Source of the DNA: Epiperipatus broadwayi
Lineage: Eukaryota > Onychophora > Udeonychophora > Euonychophora > Peripatidae
Length of the DNA: 64,000 bases
NCBI GenBank assembly: GCA_028023455.1
Contig: JAQFVV010006310.1
Span: 2,480,001-2,544,000, forward strand
Direction: 5' to 3'
Shown here: positions 1 through 11,870 of the stretch, one piece after another
How the letters are laid out: every line of letters begins with the position of its first letter
How positions within the stretch are numbered: the first letter of the stretch is position 1
Made by a program: the position numbers and the translations under genes
Notes under the pieces: generated by a model
Told to the model about the DNA's origin: nothing
The model's input: the letters and a program-made list of their open reading frames with translations, nothing else
Databases searched by the model: none

Positions 1-361
1 TATTAGTATATACAAGGACTTTAAAATGCTGGTTGAAGAAGCTGTTAATAGCAAACAATCAAAATGAGTTAATCCAGGTTAAGCATTTTCGAGGTGTTAT
101 CCCTCATAATCATAGCCAAAATAGTAATAGTTGTTGTGATATTATTGAATGGTAATATATGAAAATGTATATGTAAATTAATCAGTTTGTCCATTTTCTG
201 GAGATAGCAAAGCATGTGTCATGTCTATTAATTGCATTATTGTCATTGTTGATTATGAGGGATAACACCCCAAAAGCACATAGCCTGAATTAACTCATTT
301 TGATTGTTTTCTATTAATAGCTTCTTCAACCAGCATTTTAAAGTGTTTGTATATACTATTA
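1..361. repeat. Long inverted repeat beside a Penelope-like element
   Basis: Bases 1-118 read on the minus strand match 244-361 read on the plus strand, with a ~125-bp spacer. Both arms contain a hairpin-forming block (GATTATGAGGG...) then a stretch ending in CTTCTTCAACCAGC. On the minus strand, 102-80 keeps GAGG/CCTC followed by GAAAA, which resembles the 3'-terminal motif of the Penelope elements at 41.8 and 48.36 kb. The plus arm has lost that (CCCC then AAAA). The position just upstream of a GIY-YIG coding remnant suggests it is a Penelope terminal repeat in inverted arrangement. The left edge may extend beyond the window. Confidence 0.7.
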
Positions 362-404
362 TGTTTATTGGAGAAGTAAATTAAATTATTTTTACAGTAA
401 TAAA

Positions 405-720
405 AATATTGTTAACTGTAAAAGTGGTATATATGAGATTAAATGTAAAAAATGTCACATGAATAATATTAAAAATAATTACATAGGTGAAATCAAAAAT
501 TCAATTAATATGAGACTGAAACACTATAAATAAGATAAAAGATCACATATATATGCACATTCAATAAAAACAGGACCTAAATTTGAAAAAAAAGCATAAA
601 ATTGATTTGCTACATTAATAATAAGAGATAGAAAAATTAAAGAAGTTATATTAATTTTAAAAAATTTACTCAAGTTTAAATAAAGATTTAGGTATAAAAA
701 CTTTACTAATATAATAGAAT
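405..720 (+). pseudogene. Penelope-like element GIY-YIG endonuclease remnant
   Basis: Conceptual translation of the plus strand from about 405 gives SGIYEIKCKKC, then NNYIGEIKNSINMRL and a later block ILRDRKIKEV-like. This is the order GIY - Cys pair - YIG-E - Arg helix - conserved C-terminal segment typical of the endonuclease domain at the C-terminus of Penelope-like retroelements. Stops interrupt it (for example after LKHYK). Only the endonuclease part is recognisable; no reverse transcriptase is seen upstream because the inverted repeat abuts it. Dead copy, strongly A-biased. Confidence 0.75.
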
Positions 721-2130
721 AAAGAATAATAATTATAAAAATAATACAAATTAAAAATTAAATGAATAAAAGAAATTATTAGTTACAAAAATAAACATAG
801 AAAGAGAGTTGTAATATAGAATGAAAATAATTTAAATTTAAAACTTTTGACATTTGAAGTAAAACTAATAGAAGATAGAAAATGTAAAACATAAAGAAAT
901 CACAATGAAATATATGATTTAAATATATAAACTTATATTAAATTAAAATAAAAATAGATTACAATAATTAATAATTAAAAGATATAAAAAATATAAATTA
1001 AAAAAATAAATATAAAATTAGGTATTAAATATAAGTATATATATATGTGTATCAATTTAAGACACAATATTATAGATATTAAGTAAAACAATAAAATATA
1101 AATTTAAGATGAATGTAATTGTATATGATGATATAATTATAGTATAATATATTATTTCTATATAATCATGAATTTAAATATATCTTTATTCCATTTAATG
1201 AGAACAATTGGTTTTCCAAACTTCATTGTAAAGCAAGATCATATAAAAAGCAAATGATAATAAGTTTTTTATGAACAAAAATTTAACTCATTCCTGTGGA
1301 TAAAAATTATATCATAAATGTATTGACAAACAACTTAGCCTAGTATATACAGTAATTTTTAAAAATCCCTAATATACAATATATGCATGTGTAAACAGTG
1401 CTATGTATGTATTATGCAATTATGTACTTGTGACATGTATGTATGTAAAATAATGCAACTTAAATCTATGCAAAAAGAAAAAAACACTTAGGTTAAAGTT
1501 GTTCTTTCTTATAATTCATCCACTCAGCACTCAGTATCAATTTTCTAAATCATCAGTTTTTCATTCTAAGGATCTATCATTATCTTTTAAATCATTTGAT
1601 TGGTTTGAGGTTTTGGAAGGACACTGGATGAAAACTAAATAAAGTACTGTACATTAATCATATTTTAATTTTATAATCAAAATACTGTATACTATAATAT
1701 TGAATACTGTATTGTGTATAATGAATAAACTCTGTATTGTACAATTTGAGCATCGATGTCATCATTTTGTTTTGGATAATATAAAGTCATTATCTTACGA
1801 TGTCATTAATCTTACAAAAAGGCTAGCAAAAAAATTAGAAATTTTATTTTTATAATTGTTCTGGCAAATAATCAGCTGTAAATCAAAATAGAAGGTATAA
1901 ACCGATGATGATTGCTATCGTGAATCATCACACAAAGATTCTGTACTAAGCAGATGATATGTATAATTTGTTACTCTAACGAATATTGCTACGTAGTTGA
2001 ACTGTAGGGAAAAAAAATATTTGTAAAAATATGTTTGCATTGAAGAAAATGTAAAAGAAAAGAGATAATGACTATATTAGAACTCTGTATGAATGTCTGA
2101 GCATTAAGTAATTTTTAATTTTTTTTTTAT
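721..2130. other. AT-rich sequence without recognised gene
   Basis: Very A-rich sequence on the plus strand from 721 to about 1020 could be eroded tail of the adjacent Penelope element. The rest shows no open frame or repeat I can name. Confidence 0.5.
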
Positions 2131-2490
2131 AATAGTCCTAAAAGTTCAAGATCAATGGATCATGACTCCAGCTCTGCTACTTTCTGTGCTCAATCTTCAT
2201 AAGAATTTCTGATATTCAATTATCTTTGCCCAGAGGTTTGGTGCAGTGACAGGGTGACAAACTCTGGAAGTCAACTTCCATAGATTACAACTCCAGCTCT
2301 GCCTCTTCTGGTGCTCAAATTTTTTAAGAATTCTCTAGCAATAAATTATTTATTTGTTGCCTATGTAGTTTAATTGAATGGTAGAATGTGTGATTTGAAA
2401 CTCAGATCCATTGACTGAGCTCTCAGTGCTTGAACTTCTTATAAAATTCTGAACATTCAATTTTTTTTATTGCAATGTGTCATGTGTACA
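2131..2490 (+). repeat. Family A tRNA-like repeat, three tandem copies
   Basis: Three related units follow one another at about 2131-2233, 2234-2346 and 2360-2490. Each has a head like TGGTGCAGTGRYAGRGTG, a middle like AACTCWRGRTCCATRGATY, then CCAGCTCTGC, GTGCTCAA-CTTCTTATGAATTCT and a tail AGCAATAAATYATT. The head resembles a Pol III A box (TGGTAGAGTG) and the middle a weak B box (GTTCAAGATCC), so a tRNA-derived SINE is likely. The same unit recurs at 15.6, 27.3, 44.4, 44.9-45.3, 45.6, 46.1-46.35 and 62.9 kb, often in tandem. No function is implied. Confidence 0.65.
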
Positions 2491-3124
2491 GGATGCCCCC
2501 AAATTTAAATAGTTTAAAAAATCTTTTTTTATTTAGTTTTGTTACTTTGAATTAATAAATTGTTAATTTTAATTTTTTATTTCAGTTTTTCTGACTGAAG
2601 GTAACCAGTGTTGAAGAAAAAGTCAATCAATTTTTCTGAAGTATCTGAACTCATTCTTACTATGGATTATATGAACTCAAGCACATAACATCAATCAATA
2701 GAAAATGTACTTCCTATTATAAAAAGTTTTTAACTGAAATGTCATTAACAACTGAAAAAAAAAAATTCAATATAACTGATTAAATTCATAATGAACTATT
2801 TGAATCAACAAATAAATTATTTAGAAGCAAGTAAAAATTAAGCTTTGTAAATTATAAATTAAAACTATATCAAAATAAGTTTTACAAAAACAAGTAAATC
2901 AGGGTTACTTACATTTAAAATATTTCAGAAAATGAACAGAATTTTAAAAAATATAAATGTTAGCAAATTTTTATATAATTAATTAAATTCTGTTAAGTTA
3001 GACTTAAGCCAATTAAATTTTTTTATTAGCTTAAAATATTTTCAATCATCCCATGGATAGAATATTTCAGAAAGAATTAAAAAAAAGCTGATCTGATGTT
3101 AAAAATTTGCAAAACAAGAATCTT

Positions 3125-3440
3125 TTTCATCTTTGAGAGCTCCAGAGAATTACAAAACAGATGGCAATTGATGCAATGGAAGAAATCACTCAGGTACATT
3201 TTTTTTCTCAGGAATCATCTCTTGGAGATGAAGAAGTTAATGAAGATCTTGAACAGGTTATCTTAACCTTCATTTTATTTTTGATAGGCCTCAAGTTTCA
3301 TAATATTTAAAGCAATGGAATGAAACATTGAGGACATTTCCCCCCAGGAATCACATCCTGTAGACAAACAAGTTAATGAGGAACTTACACAGGGATTATC
3401 TCGATCTTTATTATACTTACAATAAGCCTCAAGAGCCACA
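3125..3440 (+). repeat. Diverged duplication with coding-like content
   Basis: Two related blocks, about 3210-3305 and 3347-3442, share CAGGAATCA, then AAGTTAATGARGA, then TTAT...GCCTCAAG. The first reads QESSLGDEEVNEDLEQ in an open frame that extends back through ITKQMAIDAMEEITQ; the second reads QESHPVDKQVNEELTQ. Conservation of protein-like spacing suggests a diverged coding repeat, perhaps the acidic C-terminal region of a transposase or other element protein. I do not recognise the family. Confidence 0.35.
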
Positions 3441-3444
3441 TCGA

Positions 3445-4740
3445 CAGAAATATATGAATATAGAATACTATTAATGTTAAATCCTATTTGATATATATAT
3501 GTTCAAATAATGAGAAGTGTAAATACATATTATTGAGTTAGAACATTCTTTTTTGCTATTGTATCTTGTATTATGCGTTTAATTATTTCTCTCTTAAGAC
3601 TTTTATTATTAGTATGTCTTCTCGAAAGAGTCATTATTTTAATTTTTAAAAAAATAAATTCGAAGACGTAACATGTGATAGTTTAGATCTGGAATATTTA
3701 ATTCAGATAATTTTTTTTAAATCTGGAGTAATCAAACATACATGGGGTCTGTAGTACAAGACCGTGATTACTTTAAATATTAATAATAATAAAAACATTT
3801 CTATATTTTAAAAAATTAAAAAATTGGATTTCCAGATGTTCTTTTTTTACATATATACTTCTGAAGCTATTAACGTTTATGGGATTTAGCACACTCTATG
3901 TATGATATATTTTATGACTGAGATTAAACATTTATATGGGTAAGTGATCGTCTTATCCATTTTAAAACATGAAACGTGCGTGCGTGTGCGCAAATTTTTT
4001 GTTGAAAAACAGTTTTTTTTTTAAACTTACAAGAATGTATAAACAATGGAGATTTATCATTCTTTATCTCAAGTTATTGTAGTTTTTGCGCTCACGATCC
4101 ATTATACAAAAAGGCGTATATTCCTAACATTCATCTTTATATGCAGTATATAAGAGAGAGAGAGAGAGGATATGTATTATTAGTTACTTGTAGTACCCTA
4201 TTGATAAGGCACCAAAATCTGCCTTTGGGCAAAAACATAAAGCACACATTCATCCAACTTACATATATTTATATTCGGCTTCTGCCAATTCACTGGAAAA
4301 TGAAAGCCCTCATCAATAACGAACAATTCTAGTTTCCAACATTTATTGTTTGCAAAGAGTGAAAAATATGGATACAAATTACTATATTTATTTTCCGAGC
4401 AGGGATGAGCTAAGCATTGTAACAAGAAATATTTTTTTTTTAGTACCTGTTATAATCTAATTAAAATTGGAGCTTTAACTCCGATATTAACCATTTAACA
4501 CATAATATGCGAACACATTTAGACTTGTACTATTATTAAAAAATTAAAAAGAATCATTTTATATGCTAATTTTAATCTAATTACGTTTTTTTTTCCTTCT
4601 TTGCCACCTTTAAAGTCGGTATATTTATTCATAATGGAATCATATCTCACACTTTAATTTAAAGTTAAAATATTATCTAAATTCTTAAAACAAACACAAG
4701 TTTTGAAAAAAAAAAAAAAAATCGATAGATCATACCCTGC
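3445..4740. other. AT-rich sequence, no gene seen
   Basis: Contains a short GA-dinucleotide run near 4151-4168 and a poly-A run near 4708. Short open frames on both strands overlap each other and show no protein features. Confidence 0.5.
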
Positions 4741-5240
4741 ATAATTATTTCTCCTCAAATCAAAAGAGAAATTCTGCGCAGTTCCTTATGTTGGAGGCGG
4801 GCAGAAAGGCTTTAGCAGCATGTCAAACTCATTAGAGTGTAAATCATTATTATATTCCACGTTTAGCCTAGAGCTCAGCTGGTAAGAGAACGTTTGCTAT
4901 GGTATTGTTTTATTCAGAAAAGAAACTTGCCAGCCTCATTTGGTAACAAGATGAACGCAAGGAAATAATAATGAATCGTTCGTGCATTTTCTTATAAGGC
5001 GATTACTTGGCCTAGCAGACTACCGGATCTTTTTTGCTTCCACTTCTTTACAATTTTAACCCCGTGATGCTGTATTGTTGTCTATATTCTACGAGTTAAA
5101 TGAGCCAGATTTGAATTTTAAGAGAAAAGAACAGGCAGATAAACTCACCGGACGGAAAATTAAGCTATATAAGCAGGCCTTTGCAGTACCTGAAGATCCG
5201 GCTACCGGAAGAGGCTGGTTTAAGATCCAATACGGCACAT
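4740..5240 (+). promoter_or_regulatory. GC-richer island with TATA-like motif
   Basis: This 500-bp stretch is visibly richer in G+C than its surroundings and has no repeat copy elsewhere in the window. A TATATAAGCAGG motif lies at about 5165-5177. A tRNA A-box-like string (AGCTCAGCTGGTAAGAGAAC) lies at 4872-4891 without a matching B box. It could be a host promoter/5' exon, a conserved non-coding element, or an old insertion. A short frame at 5181-5381 starts just after the TATA-like motif but runs into homopolymer and is not convincing. Confidence 0.25.
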
Positions 5241-5329
5241 TATAACGATAGAATAAATATGAATAAAGAATATTTCAAACTTTCCTATACTTTTTGGCCC
5301 AAGTTTATCATTAAAGCTCATTTAGGGTT

Positions 5330-5360
5330 GTTTTTTTTTTTTAAAAAAAAAAAAAAAAAA
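5330..5360. repeat. Adjacent poly-T / poly-A tract
   Basis: A T run is followed directly by an A run, a simple palindromic homopolymer. A G10 run lies nearby at about 5650. Confidence 0.8.
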
Positions 5361-5399
5361 GAGGAATGGAGATGGAGATAAATTTATTTTAAAAATATT

Positions 5400-6960
5400 T
5401 TCTCATAGCACCTACACTAACTTGCTGAAATTTCTTATGGATATTATATATCTTGGTTTAAGTACTTAAGAGTTTAAATTGTTTATGTATATATTGTAAT
5501 AATGTTAAGCTTAGATTTATTAGTAAAGGGTGAATGTTCGTAATGGCCATTCTTTGTAAAGTCTGATCTTCAATCAATTCCGCAGAATCTACCAGATAGA
5601 TTTTTATATGCAATGGAATGATTAAAAAACTGACTTTTACGTATATAAAGGGGGGGGGGGTATTAAGTTGAAATTTTTTATCATTCTAATCTAAATATAT
5701 TTCTCTGGGTGTATGCGCTCCTCGTGCTTTTTGGTCGTTTTGGTTCAATTATATTTACATAAAAATAACTCGCTTCTGATATTTTAGTTAATAAATAGTG
5801 TAGACTTTGATTGCGACTCTTATAGCAAATAATTATTAAATGTAATTTGTTATTTTGACAATTTGCATTTGTTTCAGCTTGAAAAAACAGACATACACTC
5901 TTTAATATTCTAATGGAATACTTTATATTCAATTCTTTATTTAATGTACATATCTACAACCAAAGATCAATTATAAATTGCACATTTAAAAAAAAAGGTA
6001 TATACTTTATGTTTTAGGCGAGGAATAAAAAAAAATTCACTAATCATGCAATATATATATTAAAATCTTTGAAAATTCATTAATATTAAGGTTTTCACTA
6101 ACAAAATCTAAATTGTAAGTATTAGGTAAACGAAAAAAGGTCGTAAGTTTTAAAGTATCACATCTACAACTTTCAATGAATCAATTAATTAAGGCAGGAG
6201 TTTTATATTGATAAGAATTCCAATGCAGTTTTGAATTCATGTTATAAGAAATATTATTTTTGATAATAACTTTGTATAAAAATTTCATGTTCCTAGTTCT
6301 TCTCCTTGCTAAAAGAGATATATTACAGTCATTTTTCAGTTGATAAAACTTAGATATTTTTTATGTATTTATACAAATTTCCAAACAATTATGATCACTC
6401 TGTCATGAAAATGTAATATTACAACTGCATATCCAAGGAAAATATTGTTAATAGAAAATATCAAGATAATGTTTCTCAGTGCAGAGCATTTTTGCCAAAG
6501 CAACTGTTGCATTTAAAACAGTAATGGTTACCTTTGACAAGTATGCTCAGCATTAAATATGAACTAATGTTATATTTCATATTGTCAATATTTTCTCTAA
6601 ATATATGATGACAGTATTACCTTTAATTTTATAAAGTTTTCCAGTAATTTTAGTTCTAGAAGTCCTTCTCAAACTTAAATATTCTCTTTTACTTAACTTA
6701 TAATATATATTTTACATACACAATGTATTCTAATCAATTTAAGTTTTCAGATTCCACAATAACTCCATCCTATTATATTATATAATTTTAATGATCATTT
6801 GAAATCTAATGTTCATTTGAAGTTGTACTCCATTTACTTTCCTCAATATCTCTCTCATTGTAACAATGTTGTTATTAGTACATAATTTGGTTCTTATGAT
6901 TCATACATCATCAAGATAAATACTCTTAAGACCACAGAATTCATTGGTTTACCTTTTTTA
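5400..6960. other. AT-rich sequence, no gene seen
   Basis: No open frame with protein features and no repeat that I could pair with another part of the window. Confidence 0.5.
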
Positions 6961-6981
6961 ATGCTGCAATAAGCCTGTTAT

Positions 6982-7074
6982 GTCAAACATTGGTGGTGAA
7001 GCAGTTAGCATACCTGCCTTCCAAGCAGCAGGCCTGGGTTCGCTTTCCAGTCAATGCTTTGACATATAAAAAAA
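6982..7074 (+). mobile_element. tRNA-Gly-derived SINE with target-site duplication
   Basis: The body reads like a tRNA-Gly (anticodon TCC): GGTGGT at the start, an A-box-like TTAGCATACCTG, the anticodon-arm string CTGCCTTCCAAGCAG and a B box GGGTTCGCTTTCC. It ends TCAATGCT followed by TTGACATAT and poly-A. Flanking AAGCCTGTTAT (6971-6981) and AAACCTGTTAT (7075-7085) form an 11-bp near-identical target-site duplication. The unit at 58.85 kb ends in the same GCT-N-TGACATAT tail, so the two belong to one very short SINE family. A plain tRNA gene is unlikely because the acceptor stem is mismatched and the poly-A tail and duplication are present. Confidence 0.8.
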
Positions 7075-7649
7075 AAACCTGTTATTGATATTTAGTCAAT
7101 ATTCTTTTTTGGTAGTAAATTTTGTCAAAATATCATTTGTAGATAACTTCAGTTCATTAAAAGTAGCACTTTTGGACTATCTTTTCACATTTGCTATACT
7201 TTACTAGTACCTAAGTTATTTCTGGCATGCTTCTGATGATTGCTATACTATTGAAATAATATTCACTTAATATAATGCATATTAGAAAGTGAAATTATGA
7301 AAAATATTTTGTTTTTACTGATTTACTAGTTTATTGATTAAAGATTTAGGATCTTTCCAGAACAATTTGAAAGATTTATTTTTAAATGACTTTTTGTTGA
7401 CATTTTTTCTATTGGTAACAAGATATATATATATATTAATCAGTTTTTAGAATGAAAAATTATGTGAGATCATAATGAAACCCTTTTATATTGCTATCTG
7501 TTTCAGTATATCTAGCTTTGATGGATACCAGAAGCAACTGGAGTTTCGTGTTCATTCATAATTTAAAACTAACTTTCGTATTTAAAAACCATTCCATTAT
7601 TGTCTGGCTGTACACTTGATTCATATTTGAATTATATTTTTAACACACG

Positions 7650-9140
7650 CACATGCATATGTTTATGTATAATTGTGAATAATCACAATTGTAAATATAT
7701 ATGTAATATTTAAGTACAGTATATCATTTTATAGGAACTGTTATTATAGTAATTGAAATGTTCTCTAGTTTCTGCTAGTCAACAATATCTATAAAAAAGA
7801 ATAGTCTCTTTTATTAAGTTCTCTTTGGTTATAAAAAAGATTGAAATGAAGAACTTTACCCTCTTCATTATTTTATATTTATATTATAAGACAATTTTTA
7901 AACCAATTGATCTTTTAATTATCAAAGTAGAGAATTTCTTGTAACTTTGAAACTTTGTAAATAAACATTTAAACAATATATCTATAAAAATCTCTACATG
8001 TCCATAATGTTGTCACATGATATTCAAATTAAACATTTCTTTGATAGAGAGCATATTTTTCGAGGAAAAGAAAATACTGTACTTGTTCGCCATTAATAAA
8101 CCGTATTTTTTTTTATGAAAAATGGAAAAACGCAAAGGAAATAATTCCTTCCTTATATTTAAAAGGCTTAATTTGATTATGAGCATTTCATTCAAAATAA
8201 TTCAATAATTTTACAAAAGACATATGAAATAAAACTTTTTGAAGGGAAAAACCTCGGAAAAAATCATTACATATGCTTTTAACTACCATACAGAATTGAA
8301 TAGATATAGTATTTAAATCATGAAGAAAATATGATTACAGTACATAAATTCATGTTTGAAATTTGATATTTACTGAGGGAAAATATATATATATATGCTA
8401 TAGTACTATATTTACGTTTAATTTTTGTAATTCTTACATTTTTGCAACATTTCTGGAAAAAAAATTGTTAAAACAACCTTTTAACAATTTTTTTTCCCCA
8501 GAAATGTTAAAGAAAAGAAAGTATTACGAAAACTTTTACCTACGCCAGGTACATGTCTGGTATAATTATAATTGATCATAGTTATGAATATAATATATAA
8601 TGTTTGAGTTTATTATTTTATAGTAACCCTTATTATAGTAATTGGTATTCCCTCTTGCTTCAGCATTTGTCAATGCATACATTAAAAGAATGAACTCTTT
8701 TATTAAGTTCTCTTTGCTTTGAAGAAAATTGGTACGTTCAGTAATTTTATTATTATATATATATATTATTGATTGCTGGATCTAGAGAGGTTATCAATTA
8801 CTATAATAACAGTTAATATAAAATGATAAACTCAAGCAATGTATATATTTTCACAACTACTTCATATTTATTATTTAAATATTTGTTTACAAACTTTTAA
8901 AATGAAAATAAATTCTCTACTTTGTTAACTAAAAAATCAATCGATTTAAAAATAATCTTATCGTGCATATCTAAACTGATTAAGACTCACTCCTTTATAA
9001 CCAAAGACAACTTAATAAAAAGGTGCATTTTTTATTATGCATGTTGTCAAATACTGAAGCTAGAAATAATATTAATTACTATAGTAACAGTTATTGTAAA
9101 AACAATTAAACTTAAATATTGTATATATATCATAAGAGGG
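7650..9140. repeat. Inverted copies of one interspersed repeat
   Basis: Sequence at about 7700-7970, read on the minus strand, matches 8895-9130 on the plus strand: shared strings include AATTCTCTACTTTG, TTTATAACCAAAG, AACTTAATAAAA and ATTACTATARTAACAGTT. A third block at 8605-8845 is itself an inverted repeat using the same TTACTATAATAACAGTT motif. The whole 1.5 kb is a nested foldback with no protein signal. Confidence 0.65.
8400..8550. repeat. Hairpin of ~60-bp arms
   Basis: CATTTCTGG-A8-TTGTTAAAA at 8446-8472 is answered by TTTTAACAA-T8-CCCCAGAAATG at 8479-8507, and the pairing continues more loosely outward (TTGTAATTCTTACATTTTTG against its complement). The inner stem is nearly perfect with a 5-base loop. 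It sits inside the larger inverted region. Confidence 0.75.
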
Positions 9141-9149
9141 TGTACACTA

Positions 9150-10016
9150 TACAGATAAAACAATTGATAGGAGAGTGTGCGGCATGTGAAAAATAGTTGA
9201 TTTTCGCTATATTATCAATTAAATAACCAGTTCTTTTTAAGAGAAATGCTATTGCTATAACATTAATGAAATTTTGGGAATTGATTATATGCCATACTCT
9301 TGTGGAATATATTTTTACATATTGACTACAGTTTATATATATAGAGAGAGACATAATTATTAGAAGAACAGTATTATTACATAAAATATTATGTAATAAA
9401 GTAAGCTATATTATTATTATAATTTATAAAAACATCGCACTATATAAATAAAAATATTTACATATGTCTAAGTTTTCATCTAATAATGATTTATCGTAAA
9501 TTGTAAAAATTTCACAAGCATCATTAACAAAAATCTTATGATAAGTAATTTAAAGTGATTAATTAAATCTTCACGTTCTCAATTTCAAATGCTCCAGATT
9601 GGCCCATACATATAGCTTGGGTGAAAAAGATAGAGTGATCCATTCTATCTTTTAAAAAGACTTTATCTTGTGATTTGAAAGACGATTATTCATTATAAAT
9701 AGCATTCCATCTGTAAATCGCATGTGCAGAGGTGTAAGCTACATTATTACTATAATAAAACTTTATTATAAAATTATTTTATAGAAGCATGTTTTTGACT
9801 GTAACATTAGTGAACTATAACAATATGTTTATCATAGCCAAAATAATATTTCTTTAAGGCATTACTATAATATATTTATTGTATAGGAATACTAATTACA
9901 TTTGTTTTATATTTTATAACAATGAAATTAATAAGATATATATATACCAGATAAACCCAATTTTATAAAGTCATGATTCTTTTTAATTGGTTGCTTTAAC
10001 AAATTTTTTAAAGGTT
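9150..10016. other. AT-rich flank of the 10-kb palindrome
   Basis: No gene seen. The segment 9978-10020 (ATTGGTTGCTTTAACAAA then TTTAAAGGTTTAAT) recurs at about 11005-11045 on the far side of the palindrome, and AAAGGTTTAAT recurs again near 10673, suggesting the palindrome sits within an older duplicated repeat. Confidence 0.5.
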
Positions 10017-10635
10017 TAATACATTAAAGATCAGCCTTTGCAAGTCATTGCGCATGTGCTTTTTTACGAGTGTTAATAATAAATGAATACTTTCATTCCC
10101 AACACGAGATATAGTATTTATGAAAGAACAAAATGTATCACTTGTTCTTTCCAACCCAAATGCTTATATATGGGCAAATCTTAAATACTGGAAATGAAAG
10201 CGTGAGGATAAACCACTCACTTTAAATTACTGTTTACGATATCTGAATGAATGACATCGATGAAATTATGTGAAATTTACTAAATGTCACTTTCAAATGA
10301 AACTTAAACATATGTAAATAGGCATTTATTTTTATATAGCACTATGTTTATAATTTGAGAGTGACGTTTAGTAAATTCCAGATAATTTTGTCGATGTCAT
10401 TCATTCAGATATCGTAAACAGTAATTTAAAGTGAGTGGTTTATCCTCATGCTTTCATTTCCAGTATTTAAGATTTGCCCATATATAAGCATTTGGGTTGG
10501 AAAGAACAAATGATTTATTTTGTTCTTTCATAAATCCTATATCTCGTATTGGGAATGAAAGTATTCATTTATTATTAACACTCATAAAAAAGCGCATGCA
10601 CAATTGCTTGCAAATGCTGATCTTTAATGTATTAC
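10017..10635. repeat. Long near-perfect palindrome (~283-bp arms)
   Basis: 10017-10299 and 10354-10635 are inverted copies with only scattered mismatches and a ~54-bp spacer. The termini read TAATACATTAAAGATCAGC on both outer ends in inverted orientation. The spacer string GCATTTATTTTTATATAGC is itself repeated in inverse just outside the right arm (10640-10665). It could be a foldback/MITE-type DNA element or a palindromic duplication. No coding sequence is seen in the arms. Confidence 0.9.
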
Positions 10636-11432
10636 AATTATAAACATAGCACTATATAAAAATAAATGCTTAAAGGTTTAATGTAAATTGAACAAAACAT
10701 TTTAATATTATATAAATAAATTTCCAATTTTTATAAAGTTAAATTGAAATTTAAATTTTTAAATATAGTTATTATATTTGATAGTGTTAAGGCACAAATA
10801 CATATTTATTGGACCACCCTCTGAATAAAAAATTTTACTTTTTTTATTTTTATTTTTTGATAGGATCATGGCTAATTGTAGTAGTTTTTTTAAAGTTTTA
10901 TTAATAGTTATCATTTATTAATGTCTGAATATAAAAATGCTGGCCTTTGAGCCCATCATTTTTTTATATTTTTTAATTAAATATAATATTCATAATATTT
11001 TTTTTAATTGGTTGCTTTAACAAGTTTTTTTAAGATTTAATGTAAATATGTTTTTTTTTTATTAAACATTGCTGAATATGTCAATCATCTGACTTATATT
11101 AGGAGATAGGCAATGAAAAGCATGGTGCACCTTAATGCCGAGTTATAAATTGGCATTTGTGGTTGTTTCTGCAGCTGGCTGGAAATCTTTACCATAAAAT
11201 ATATACTATATCTTTGTAGTTAAAAGCACACATACTCATTTTTTTCTTCAATGTTTTTGATTTAATGGCAGAACTACTTCCTTCACATAAATGTAATAAT
11301 TGTGAATTTGATACATGACATTGAACAAACATTCATACATTCACCAATTAGACAACAGAGAAAATATGGGCTTTATATATAATAATTAGAGAATATTTTA
11401 TTATTATTAAATTATAATAAAATTACATATAT

Positions 11433-11870
11433 ATTTGCATAATCAATAAAGCAAGTCATATATATCATGACATAGTTTTATAAAAAGCTTGTATTTACAA
11501 AAATGCAACATAGAGAGTGTACCAATAGCTCAAACAAGCTCTTATTAATAAGTGCAGTAAGAGAAAGTATTTAAAATCTCTATCTGGAATATTCTTATTC
11601 CCAGACCAATTAGTTTCGAGCTTATGACTGACCTCAGTGAAGAGCTAGAACATTCAGACACTACATCTAAAATATCAACTCAAAACCCAGCACTTATTTA
11701 ATATGTAACTATTGAGAAGAGACTCTGAAATTTTCAGACATAAAAGTCTTTAACTTCAGCTATCTAACTCAAATAGCTTCTTATTAATAAGAGCTTGTTT
11801 GAGCTATTGGTATGCTCTCTATATTGCATTTTTATATATTTGCATATATGTGTATTGATGAAGTAAAATA
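11433..11870. mobile_element. Foldback unit of the hammerhead-bearing repeat family
   Basis: 11433-11560 on the minus strand and 11772-11870 on the plus strand share TTATTAATAAGAGC, TTGTTTGAGCTATTGG and CTCTCTAT-TTGCATTTTT. Between them on the minus strand lies a decayed hammerhead (about 11655-11590). The order hammerhead, ~55 nt, AGCTTGTTTGAGCTATT, then TTTGTAAnTnCAAGC is the same as downstream of the intact-core hammerhead at 25.6 kb, so both are copies of one repeat family. The right arm has a deletion relative to the left. Confidence 0.7.
11590..11655 (-). ncRNA. Decayed hammerhead ribozyme copy
   Basis: Minus-strand sequence reads CTTCACTGAGGTC, then CATAAGCTC, then GAAACTAATTGGTCTGGGA. 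It aligns over its length with the 25.6-kb hammerhead: CTGA, the stem II loop CATA, CGAAAC and GGTCTGGG are kept, but the second core adenine and stem II pairing are lost. Likely inactive. Confidence 0.6.

Noticed and set aside
3186-3255. Exon-like block with CAG borders
   Set aside because: The putative intron between the blocks would be 18 bases, too short to be spliced, and the frame reads through it.
4868-4895. AGCTCAGCTGGTAAGAGAAC as a tRNA gene
   Set aside because: It has an A-box-like string only. No B box, anticodon arm or acceptor pairing is found downstream.
6982-7074. Functional tRNA-Gly gene
   Set aside because: Acceptor and T-arm mismatches, the poly-A tail and the flanking duplication indicate a SINE or retroposed copy.
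7241-7270. CTGATGATTGC followed by TTGAAAT
   Set aside because: Core-like strings are present, but the intervening bases do not pair as stem II and flanks do not form stem I.
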